From positions 887,001 to 951,000 of the forward strand of contig JANCRA010000014.1 of NCBI GenBank assembly GCA_024362935.1: a stretch of DNA of 64,000 nt, read 5' to 3'. The stretch's first letter is position 1. Every line of letters starts with the position of its first letter. Below, in pieces: positions 28,601 through 40,900 of this stretch. Made by a program: the position numbers and the translations under genes. The DNA is from Setophaga petechia (taxonomy: Eukaryota; Chordata; Aves; Passeriformes; Parulidae). The notes under the pieces were generated by a model, which worked only from the letters and a program-made list of their open reading frames with translations, was not told where the DNA came from and did no database searches.

Positions 28601-28666
28601 ATGCACTGAACAAAGCCCCTGCTTGGCAACAAAGAACCCAGAGACCCAAACCCAGCACTTGCCTCA

Positions 28667-28905
28667 TTAAAAGGAGCCAGCCATGTTGTTGCCCTGGTTC
28701 TGCAAGGACACGAGCAGGTCGTCGATCTTCTCCATGTTCTGGTTGGTGGCCATGGCCGTGGGCAGCGGGGGGGTCTCGGGCAGCGGCTGGGACAGGAGGG
28801 TGGGCACGGGGGGCTGCGCCTCGCCCTGCGCCTGCCCCGGCTGCCCCATGGCCATCAGCTCCTCCGGCAGCGCCGCCGGCCCGGGGGGCAGCAGCTGCCC
28901 ACAGT
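28667..28905 (-). CDS. NFAT5: NFAT5 exon 13 (C terminus)
   Basis: Completes Asn and encodes [20 protein letters not shown], then [20 protein letters not shown] and [20 protein letters not shown], then MAGSF and TAA at 28669-28667. The acceptor is GTCCCCAG. It is GC-rich compared with its flanks. Confidence 0.96.
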
Positions 28906-31900
28906 CTGGGGACACAGGGACAGGTCAGTGTCCTGGCACAGGACAAGAGCGCCCACAGCAAAGCCACCGCCCCCAGCTGTGCACCCACCCTGGGAGAGCT
29001 GCTACCACCTGGTGTAAGCGACACCTGCACCTCTCACTGCTGGGGCTCACAGGCACCCACAGACCTCTGCACACAGGGAACGGCTCTGCATCCCACAGAA
29101 CTGGCCATGGAGCCTGGGTCCAGAGAGGAGACAAGGAAAAGTGCAGGTTTGTACAGCTAAGTACACTTTAACAGACACTTCTCTGGACTCTACTTCTCTA
29201 CAGTAGCTTCTAAAATCCTTGCTTTCCTTCAGCAATGTGAAGAGAGGCAACAAATACATTGTGGAAACCAAAAGCAGTAAGAGAAATCTCTCTTAGGAGA
29301 GCACAATCATTCCCTAGATTAGGTATTAGTAAGAGACCCTTCCCTGTGAGGTGGGCAGGCCCTGGCACAGGTGCCCAGAGCAGCTGGGGCTGCCCCTGGA
29401 TCCCTGGCAGTGCCCAAGGCCAGGCTGGATGGGGCTTGGAGCATCCTGGGACAGTGGAAGGTGTCCCTGCCATGGCAGGGGTGGGATGGAATGGGCTTGG
29501 AGGTCCCTTCCCACCCAAAGCATTCCCTGTTCCTATGGCAGCTCTCCCCAGGGCAAGCTCAGCACGGGGCGCTGTCACTTACTGTTCTGGATGCCGAACA
29601 GGAAGATTCCCGAGGTCTGCTGGGACGAGGCAGGGGAATTCTGCAGCTGGTTGATGGCACCTCCCGCCGTGTTGTGGAACAGAGGAGCCTGCTGCTGGGG
29701 AGGAGAAGCAGTTCCTGGCATTCCTGCCATGCTGTTCTGGGAGGAGTACATGGGGGACTGCTGCAGCTCCGGCTGGCTCATGCTGTTCTGCAGGGCAGAC
29801 ATGGAAGCTGAGGAGATGAACAGGGTGACTTGTTGCTCTTGAGAACTTGGGGACCCTTGGACCAGCTGAATCTGGGGCGAGTTATGGAAGATGGTGGGCT
29901 GCTGTGCTTCAGCCTGGTTGGAACCAGGGTTCTGGAGAGAAGACACTGTGGTCTGATTCTGGAATTGCATGGGCTGCTGCTCCTGATTCATCGAGGCCAT
30001 GTTGGACTGTGGATGAAAAATGGACTGGCCTTGTTGCTCCTGATTGGTGACCGGGTTTTGGTTTGGATTGAAAATCATGTTCTGCTTCTGGGGGGCCATT
30101 GTACTCATTGCATTTTGATTGCTGAACATCATGTTCTGCTGCTGCTGCTGCTGCTCCTGAGATGGAGGGCTGCTCTGGATAGCAACGATCGAATGCTGAG
30201 GCTGGAAGATGGCTCCTTGTTGGTTCTGAGGGATGGAGCTGGACTGGATGGAGCCCAACGACACTTGGGACTGAAACAAACCCTGCTGAGCTGGCTGAGT
30301 CTGGGGCTGCTCCTGGGGAAGCATGGAGCTCTGGATATGAGAGATCTGTGTCTGCTGCTGGAAAGAAGTCTGCTGCTCAGTGTTTGTTGCTGTCTGAAGA
30401 GGAGAAATGGGATTTGGGTTTGTAAAGAATGACATCTGCTCTTCCTGAGTGGCAGGGTTGCTCATGGAACTCTGGGAAAGGAACATGTTGGCAGACTGCT
30501 GGTCTTGAGGCACCGAGGAGCTCTGCAAGACACCCATGGCATTCTGTGAGTGGAACATCGGGGGCTGCAGTTGGTCAGAGGAATTAGTGTTGGTCTGGTT
30601 GTGGACAATGGAATTTGAGCTATGAAAAAGGGATCCTTGTGTTTCCTGGGATATGTTCTGAGTGTCACCGATAGGGTTCTGAGAGTGGAAAAGCTGAGCT
30701 TGTGAGTGTGGGGACTGTTGGATGAAGCTTCCCGACTGAATGGACATCATTTCTCCACCTTGCTGGAACAGAGCCCCGCCCTGCTGCTGAGTCCCACTGG
30801 CCTGGACACTCATCATGGTCTTGGTAGATGAGAAGAGATTAACCTGGGACTGACTTTCGCCACTGTGCTGCATCTGAACCATGGTCTGAAACACAGAGCT
30901 CTGCATCTGTTTGCTCTGGCCCGAGGCCTCCTCCCCCTCTGCAGAGCTGCTGGGCTGGAACATGGCAGCGCCGCTGCTGGACACGGGCTGCTGCGCGGGG
31001 GCGGCCGCGTCGCCGCCGGACACCGCCGGGGACGAGGAGAACAGCTCGCACTGCATCTGCATGTCCTCGCTGCTGGACAGGCCGCCCATCATGTGCGACG
31101 CCTGCTGGTACACCGGGGACTGCTGCAGGGCTCCGTTCCCCGCCGTGCTGGAGGAGAACAGGTCCGACTGCATCTGCGTGGCCGCCTGGCACATGTTCTG
31201 CTGCATGCCCATCACCATGGCCGCCGAGGTCTCCATGGCCTGCTGCTGCTGCTGCTGCTGCTGCTGGCTGGACAGGGCACCCTCGGGCTGGGAGCGAACG
31301 CTCTCAGCTCGGCCAGGCAAAAGGTTCTCCGCTCTGGAATGGACAGCTGTGTCTGAGGAGGAAAACATCCCGGGGTTCACGCTGCTCTGTATCTGGCTGA
31401 CCTGCTGAAAGATATCTGCGTTCAGCTGATCCTGGACATCCTCGCTGCTGTCTGAGCCCGAAAACAAAACGGAAGATAACTGCTGCTCAGCCTCCAGAAC
31501 CTGCTGCACCAAGTCGACGTTCCTGCTGCTGCCCGTGGCAGTGTTGGTGGGGAAGTTCCCAGCCTGGAGCTGCTGGATGGTGTTCTGGAGCTGACTCACG
31601 CCGCTGGCCGACGAGAAGATGCTGGAGGAGATCTGCTGCTGCAGGGCCTGGGCCGGCTCCGAGAGCGTCGGCTGCGGCTGCTGCGAGGCGTCGGCCAGCT
31701 GGGACAGAGCCACCACCGTGCCATCCGACTGCAGCACCTCCCGGGGCTGCGACTCCCTGCTCTGGAACTGCGCAGCCTGCTGCAGCAGGGCATCGCTGTT
31801 CTGCAGCGGGCCCGGGGTGGACACTGCCGAGAAGCTGCCGGGCTGGGAAATGTCCTGCGTTTGGATGGTGCTCAGGGTCTCTGCGTTGTACACCTTGGGC

Positions 31901-34900
31901 TGGATTTGCTGCTGGTTTTCATTTTCAGAAGGTAAATGGGAAGCAGAAGTTGATATGCCGGACATGCTGTTTTCCAATGTTTGCTGAGTTGGTCCAACCA
32001 CATTCGAAGCCTGAAAAGAGCAAGACATTCAGTAATTTATAAACTTACTGGGGTTATGCAAACACAATTTCCCAAAATCCCCAATGTCCAGGGAAGATCA
32101 GAGGGAGATGTGAGATGTAAACCCAGACACACCCAAACCAGCAATCAAATGATCAGCAGTGGAAATGCTACTTCAAGGATGGAATCATAGCACAATTTAA
32201 TTGAAGCAATGCTAAGAACTGATTAAAATAATACTCTTACAGTAATTTACTAGCTCTGTGCCACAGGATAAAGATCCCCATCACAGAGTCACTAAGCCAT
32301 CAATCTGTGTGGGGGCAGGAACCAGGTGAGTTATTAAAGGAAACTGTCTGTTTTACTCATGCTCTGTAACTGTTTTGCCCAGACTGATCCTGCACATGGC
32401 ACTTTCCCTGTCTATTACCCTTCTCCACTGCTAAAGCACGGACCAAGGAGCAGATGTGACTCAGAGTCTGAAAGCTGCTGTGCTCAGCTCCCCAAACTCA
32501 CCTGGAGCACAGGGGGAGAGCATTTTTGTGCACTTACTTCCATTGGAGCCACATCTTCATTCTTGATCATACTGCTTGGCATGAGTGGAGTTATCAAGGC
32601 ACTAGGAAGAATGTTCACCTTCTCCAGGTTACAGCCCGTGGCCTTCACTGCTGCAGCCACAAACAAAACCACAACAAGAGGGGCAATGGTAAAACCATTC
32701 CATAACTCCCTTTAAGTAAATTACAGAACTACCCTTCAACGTAAAGCAACAGATCTCCACACCCTAAGCAAATTTAAACCTTACAGTAGGGTGGCAGTAA
32801 AATTTCTGCACATGTGTACAGAGTGAGGAAGGACAGAACAGACCAAGTACATACAGCAAACAAAATTCTCTGACCTCTGGCTCAGAGTCAGCCTGGAGCA
32901 CAACAAGTACAGGAATGAAGCATCAACGAGGAGCTGACACACAAGCCCCCATGAGAGGGTAAATTCAGATTTATTGCATAAATTAACTGAGGACATGAAG
33001 GAACAGCAACAGCACGTTGTGTTCCAAGGAGCAGCAGCTGTTCTCCTGGAGCAGTTGGGATCTTCCCTCAGTTAAGCTCCACACTAAATTAGATGGATAT
33101 CAGGCTTGTCCTGTATATTAGTTTATATATTTGCTTAAATTAACACTACAGAGTTTCTAATTCTTTGTATTAACTGCAATGCTAGGCTTTATTTTTTATT
33201 CCTCACTTGCAAAGAGACTAAATAAAGATCAGACTGTGGAGCCTAATGCATTAATTTATTTTTTTAATTAGTCTTATTTTTTGCCTTTTTTTGTTCTATA
33301 TTAGCTTGGACTAAAATATACTGATAGGAATATTGTTATAAAGTAAAAGTTTCAGAGTCAGAAAACAAACCTCCCTGTAAGAATAGGGCCAGATTTTATA
33401 AGCACAGACTTATCACAGGATGTCTGATTCATTTCACCAAATCTGGGTAGGAATTCATAGTTAAATTATTAAGAACACTGATAAGAATCAATTTAGTACC
33501 TTTTATAGCCTCTTCAAAAGAACAATGTTGGGCTGGGCTGGAGATTTCCTTCTTCACATTAACATTCAGAGTCCCAGCTGCCGAGACAAAACACATTGAG
33601 AACTTCCTTACATTAAATCAGCAAACAAGCCAAAAAAACACAAAGCACACCAAAACAATTCCTTATAGCTTAAAGAAATTCAGGTTCTTTGAAACCCACA
33701 CAAACCTTTGCACTGTCTATTGTGATACAGATAAATAAATAAACTAAAACACATGAAGTGGGCAAATTGCAGCTTTCCTCAGGATAAAGCCTGCTGGGAT
33801 TTCTTGGTTAGTTGGTACATTGTATGGGATATGTTGACTTTTTTTATCCTGCTCAGCTTCATTTTGATCCTTAAACTAGAAATGGATGCTGCTGTATAAG
33901 AGCTGTCACAAGACAGTTGGAATTCGACGTATTTGGCACATAAATGAGAAGAGCAAAGTGTTTAGATTTTATTATTGACAGAGCACCACTGGCCAGCGAG
34001 AGGGGTTTGGGAAGATGCAGTTGCTGAGCAGGTGAGAAGGGTCCTGCTCCCCCAGGCCACCCCACACACCTGGCTCTGGAGTGTAGGTGAAGGGCTGCAC
34101 GTCGTGAGATCTGCCAGCGTTGGTCACCACGTAAATTCCCACCGAGACAGCTGAGGTGATTTGCTGGTCATGATATGGTGGCACCTTCACAATAAGGTGA
34201 TTCTGCAAGGAAAAAGAATCATGTTTTCTTACTACTGATCTGAATTCTCCTTACTTACACCAAAAGACAGAAACAGGCTGATAAACCACCATAAATAAAA
34301 GCCCAGGGCACTGGGGGCAATGCACATGTGGGATACTGCCCTTGATGGCACTGTCCTGACACCATTTGCAGCTGAAGAGTCCATAAAGACACTTATTTAT
34401 GCCAAAAAGAATAAATATTCTGTAAAACATTTCAAAGTGGAACAAAAATTCAGCCAGTTATAAAGATTATGCTGTACACACAATCTCCTTCCATGGAAAA
34501 CTGCTGGGAAAACTGAATTAGGCCTTTTAACTCCATTGCATGTAAGGGCAAAGACCTGCTCAGCAAACCCACTGTGGGATCCAAGCTCTCAGTTAGACAC
34601 TGAACAATTTCACTGGTGTATACCCCAAATTATATTCCACCAGACGCACAGCAGACCTTATGTAAAAAAATTATTATTAGTTCTAGAAATGCACAGAAAG
34701 ATGGAAAGGTTGATTGTTTTTGGGGGTTTTTTTTGGAAACAGTCAGTGTATTTTTTAAATTAAAAATATAATGATAATAATAGTAATAATAATAATAATT
34801 ATAGTAGTAGTAGTAGTGACAATAGTAGTAATAATAAAAGTAAGACAGTAAAATAATACCTGATGAAATAATTCCATGTCAATTTCAGCTTCTGCCTTCC

Positions 34901-37900
34901 AAGAATTCTCATCTAAATGAAAATTAAAAAGCCTAGGTTAGTGCACATCCCACAGAGCAATTTGTTTCAGTGCCTTTGCTCCTCAGTTTGCTCTCCCTGA
35001 CTGAGCTTTACCCAGCAGAGAGCCCCGACCCCAGGCCCTGCTCAGCACCCCAGGCCAGCCCTGCTCTCACACTAACCGGAAACATTCTCTTGGAAAATCA
35101 CTTTTGTTCCCTTTAGGAAGTTCTTGCCAATCAGAAAAACTTCCTCTTCACCCTTCACTGAACAGCTGTGGAGACTTTTCTTTAGGATCTCTGGGACTCC
35201 TGCTGGCTGAGCTGCAAGGGAAAAAACAGAGTCTGGAATCAAGAAAACATCAACATCCAAACCAAACCACTTTTACTTACAGGGTTATGAACGAAAAACT
35301 AAAACTCCTGAGCTTCTTTCTTCATCATGCATTTCATTACAAACTCTTCAGAACATAACCATTTCTATTATTTCCTGACCAAATGTAGTGAGCTCACAGA
35401 AATCACAATAATCACTTGTTCTGCTCTGCAAAAGGGCAGAAGGAGTGATTCCCCTGTTACCTGGGGGGCTTTGCACAGATTTTTTACATGACACAGTTTT
35501 CTGTCTGGTGCAAGAACTAACCCAGGGCTTGGAGCAACCTGGTGTCCCCTGGCAGGGGTGGAATGGGATGAGCTTCAAGGTCCCCTCCAAATCCTTGCAA
35601 GACTCACATCTCTGGAGTTGGGAATTTTAGCAATTTGAATCAAATAAACAAGCCAAGGGGATGTGATTTTACAGATACACATGCCTGGATGCCCCTGTGC
35701 CAGAGGCCCAGGTGATGATTTATACCATTCTCATCATAAACTGCCACTGCTGCAAACCATTCCCACTCTTCTTAAACCTCAAACCAAATAAGTTTTAAAC
35801 ACCACATGTGCTAAATACAAATGAGCTAAATGCAAATATGCTAAATGAGTAAATGAGCAGACAATTTAAACATAGATACATTTTAAAACAATGTGTTTTG
35901 ACACGTTCAATATAAAATAATTCTAGTTTCTAACAAAGGCTCCTCAACCACCTTTTCTCCTCACACACCTCCCCAGGGCACACACCCAGACTCGTGTTTC
36001 TGCACTTGCCTGGCCCACTTTGAGTGTTTAATAACAATATTCTCTGGGCTTACTACACAGCAGAACATACATCCTGTACCACTCCAAACTATTTAATGAC
36101 CTTTCAGAAAGGATTTTTCTACAACTCTGGCTGCAGGTTCCCAGGCAACCGTTACGCAACGACTGAATATGCTCAAGGCACATGAAAAGAGTAACTGGAT
36201 TTAGGTTTGCTAACAACTTAACAAAGCCTATTTAAAACACAGCCCTCAAATAAAGAGCCTGCAGCTCCTTAATGCCTTCTCTAAGGTTTCAGGAACATTA
36301 TAAAACACAGTATGAACAGGCTCTGACGAGTGTAAATGCAAACCTTGTTGTGAAGGTGCATTACATACCTGTAGTAAGCAAACTAACCCAGTGTAATGTG
36401 CCTGAGGAGATTATTTATATTCAATAAACAACACATTTCATGCCATTTTGATCAGCCAGTAGCCATGTGCCTGAACTATTTGCTTGGCCAAGGTCTACTG
36501 CAAGTCCCTGTAGCTCTGGCGTAAGTTAGGACAGAAGAACAGAGTCCTGGAAGGAGCCTCAGGAATTCCCCTCCCAACTTCACACCATGATCAGTTTATT
36601 CACATATTTCCCAAAAACACAAGTCTGACCAGAGTATTTTGTTTCTGTGATCTAAGACTTCCAGCAGCGGAGACACTGCAGAATTCCTGGGCAATCTCTT
36701 AGCAACTTACACAATTGAGAATATTTTCTTAGCAAGTGACCAAACCCAAGCCTGCCAAAAACCAAACCAATTTACTCTTTGCATCAAATGCAGCTTTTTT
36801 TAGCTCAACAGCCTATTTTAAAATCAGTCTCTAAATGCTTCATCTCAGACTCTCAGCTTCCACTCACAATAGCAAGTCTTGGACTGTTAAAGAAAACATC
36901 GGGTGACTTTCACTCCCTTTTCTTCTATGGGTAAAATAATTTTATCTTTAAGCAGAAAGTTACAAACAGAAGAAATACAGGAATGGTTTTGAGATTTTAC
37001 AGAAAATGGTTTTATCTTAAATCTGTAAACTAGTATCAGCTACTCCATTACTGTGAAATACCACCACGGTCTACTGATTGGAATGGAGATGCAAAGATGA
37101 CTGTACTTCTAAAAAATAACCCCAAAAAATCCTTTTTATACCATGGAAGGAGCACAATACGAGTGCCCAGGAGCTTCTATACTCTTTCCATGCAAAAACA
37201 AGGCTCTCCATCTCATTCATTAAAATAAGAGGTGGAACAAGATGAGCTTTAAGGTCCCTTCCAGCCCAAACCATTCCATGATTCCACAATCCCCTTTTCC
37301 CTGTTGGTCAGTGGAACCTCCCCAGCCAAGGCAGCCATCTGTGCTCGTGCTAAACAGAGCAGTTTAATAAAGAGCTATAAAAAGTTTTGTTCTTGCACTG
37401 AACCAGAACAGATTCAGCCTCTAGCCCACACAAGGACCACAGCTGGGAGAGCCAGGCTCGCTGACTTACTGCAAGTCCTGTCTAGCACTGAAAGCTGAGG
37501 CATCAATGTGACAATATAGAAGTAACTCAAAGTACTAACTGTAGTTTTTCAAAGCAATCATGACAAAAACAGTGAAATTTTAGGAGACAAAAATTCATTG
37601 AACTGAAGATCAGGAATTGTATCACTATTTTTCAATACTGAACAATAATTTTAACTATTGCCCCACCGCAAAAATCAATCCACTTGATTTCAGCTACAGC
37701 AGTTCTGAGATTACCACAGATTAACACAGGGTTGGTTTTTCACTCCCCACGGTATTTTCACAGAATCACAGCATCATTTAGGTTGGAGACCATCCAGTCC
37801 AAGCTGTGCCTGACCCCAGCCCAGAGCACTGAGAGCCACATCCAGCCCTTCCTTGGGCACCTCCAGGGCAGGGGACTCCAGACCTCCCTGGCAGCCCCTG

Positions 37901-40900
37901 CCAGTGCCCGACCCCCCTTTCCATGCTGAAATCACACAAAAACCCAGAGCCCCTACTCTGAGCTCCGTGGTCTGACACTCACTGCACAGAATTGGGGAGG
38001 AAGGCGTCTGCAGGGTCAGGGTGGAGCCGTCCTTGCGCGTGATGTTGACGCGAAAGACGAGCCGAGCGCGGGTGCTCTTCTTCTTGGAGCCTGCAATCCC
38101 TATCCTGGCTTCCACATCAGCATTCCTCAGCTTCAGGATTCCCACACAATCCACCCTAACAACACAAAACAGAGCACCATTTCATAGTTTAGTAAGTTCA
38201 GCAGCTTTACCAGTCTCTCAAGTAGTTTCATAAGCCAAAGTCAAAAGCCTTGAGGTAATTATGGAAACGTTATTAGATTTCTTTTTATTTACATGAAATC
38301 TATGACCTTTTTCAAGTTTTCATTCAACCCTGCCTAATTTGGATGATGAATCATGGCAGAAAAGCATATGAAAGCATGAATAAAACAGAAAGTGCAATAT
38401 AATTCTGTTAAGCATTCAATTTAGAATCACAGCTCTTCATTCTTCCATCCCCAGGGCGAGATCTGTGTTTGCAGGATTATTGCTTCAAAATATTCTGCAT
38501 TCGCTTAAAGAAAGCAGGAGTAGAAGAAAACTTACTGTAGTCATAATATTTATGTTCAGTGGGACTTGGAAGTGACAGATAAGTCCTCCCTTAAGTGTGG
38601 TCCTAGGGGAGATGTACAGGGCCAGGTGAGTGATGCAGTGGTGGCTTTCAGACAGGCTCCATGCAAAATGATTTAAAGCAAAAAACAGCCAAAAAACCAA
38701 GAACAGCAGAAGCAAACACAGCCTGATGTGTTAAAAAGAAGAATACTGCAATTTACACAGGATTTTGGGTTCTGTGTCCCAAAAGCACAGGGACCACCTG
38801 CTATCTGCTGTGAGTACACTGAATTACAAGCAAGAGCAGAGGAGTAGAGGGCAGAGAGCACCGAGATGTTCAGACTTGAACTATAACCCATCCAACAGAG
38901 GAAATCAGTTCCCAAACCCAAGCTAGTAAAGGAAAATATTCCTGCAAGAGCTACTCACGCCAGGGTCATGTTGTTGCTCGGGTCCAGCCCCACCTCGATG
39001 ACAGTGGTGCCCTCGATGTCCACCTCCTTGCAGGGCGTGGTGTTCCTGCCCGTGACCCGGCAGGCCTGGTAGAACCCGTGCGGCTTCACGCGCCCCGAGT
39101 CATTGCCCACGAACACCTGCAGCACCACGGGCTCGTTGTGGCCTTCCAGCTGCAACAGCCAGGAGGGCAATTAGCACAGGAACCACTGCTTTAATTGTTA
39201 TCATTAATAGCTGGCTTCTAAAGCAGCCTCAGTCCTGTCTAGCTCCAGACAGAATTATCCCAACTGCGACTCTCGCGCCTCCCACTCTCACCCCAACTGG
39301 GACTATTCCCCCTTCCCTCCCAGCATCTACATCCACCAGCCAGCCAAGAAACACAACATTTCCTGGGGCTGATTCCAGAGGTGAAGAGGTTTTGCTGCTC
39401 AATATGTGCATTCCAGGACCCCACCTTCATGCCAGACACATTCTGAAATCCTTGTGAAACCAGATTAGAATTGTCCAATAGTTGCAAAACCCCTGAAGGA
39501 GTCAGAACGGGATGGAAGGGAAGTAGAGGGAGAAATGGGTGATTGAATGGTCCAACCATCCAACTGCATAAGCCCAGTTTTCCTTCAGACATCAAAATAA
39601 AAATTAAAAATGGTAACCTGACATCTCCTATTTAAAAGGTAACAATGTCAGGATTCACTGAAATCCTTCATAAATAAGAGCAGGTCAGACATTTTAACAT
39701 CCTCCTGCAAGCCCATGTGCAAGCCATAATTATCCCAGAACTTGTCAGCAAAAAATACATTCATTTCTGTAATATCAACACACTGACATGAAATGGTTTG
39801 TGTCCTCTTAATGGGTTTTTTTTATTAGTGGGATCCCACTGGTGCCACAGACTAAAAATACTCTGAGGTAAAAGAAGTCCTGAAGTAAAAGTAGACACTG
39901 CATTACAAAGGAAATTCTTCTTTTTAGGAAATAATTTAAGAAAAATACTCCAAGTGAAAAAAACATTAGATTGTTGCCAAATTCACAGGCCAGAGATGGA
40001 AATTCCTTGCCAGAGCATGCTAGGAGATAAAATGAGTATTTTAGTGTTTCCACTGAGACACATTTTTTGCTCCAGGATTTCTGGGTGACAGTGTTGTCTT
40101 TTGTCCCAGGCAGTACCTGCAGAAAGAAGCTCCAGGTTCAGTAGTGAGGAGATGCAAATGAGAGCAGAATCCTCTGCAGAATCTCTTGGGGGATTATTCC
40201 CTGACACACTTAAAAATGTAGTTATGAAGTTTGTAGCAAGTTTGAATAAATGACAAAAAAAAAAAATAAACCAGCAAATACTGGTAAGATCACTGTGTGT
40301 TCATGTCCAAGAGGAGCAAACAGCAAATGTGACTGTCAGAGATGAGCAAAGCCCCAGGATCTCTGGAGGTGGCCCAGCACAGGCATCCACATGGGAACCA
40401 AGGGCATAGCTCACAGCAAAGGGCTCAAAGGCCAGTCCCTCGATTAAGGCTTGGTTATACAATTCTAATGTTGCATACTGAGTGTAGACTCAAGTTCTAA
40501 GTCATCAGGATCAGTTTTATTTGCATGGCCATTGAATCTGATTCCTCTCCTCAGCCTGTGTCAGGGCCACACACCACAGCTGCTCCCAAGCCAGACCTCT
40601 GCTGAGCACCAACATCTTCACACTGCTCCTCCCCACCTTGAAACCTCACAAACCAAACAAAAAACTCCCTTGTCTGTAACGTATTTTTTTCCCACTAGCT
40701 CAGATTTCCTGAAGATTCACTGACTCATTTGTCTGTCCAGCCCTGGCAGAGTTTTATCTGCAGGGTATGAACTCCTCTGCCTACTGGTAAAGCAAACTGG
40801 AACTTCCAGGAATTCAGTAACATGAGACTCTTCCAAAGAGAATTTTCACTGATGGGTGCTAGGGGGTAACTGGGAAAGGAGTTAAAAGGAAATTCAGATG

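Larger units (their letters stand above)
21395..28666 (-). other. NFAT5: NFAT5 3' UTR (about 7.3 kb)
   Basis: Begins after the TAA and is assigned down to the distal AATAAA at 21424-21419. It is AT-rich, with no long coding frame. It holds a CR1 fragment (22385-22626), TA-rich tracts (about 23280-23340 and 25885-25925) and a purine GA tract (26149-26200). Mammalian NFAT5 also has an unusually long 3' UTR. Inner TTTATT (plus-strand) signals, for example near 26563, could give shorter forms. Confidence 0.8.
35212..37982 (-). other. NFAT5: NFAT5 intron 6
   Basis: 2.8 kb. Contains CR1 pieces at 35517-35600 (plus), 37214-37287 (plus) and 37756-37930 (minus). The remaining sequence is AT-rich with nothing recognised. 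Confidence 0.8.

Noticed and set aside
31240..31266. CTG run as a pathogenic-type triplet repeat
   Set aside because: Only nine triplets, encoding the normal poly-Gln of NFAT5.
30865..31408. Plus-strand frames of over 160 codons rich in Leu or Cys
   Set aside because: Antisense shadows of the CAG-rich NFAT5 exon 12.
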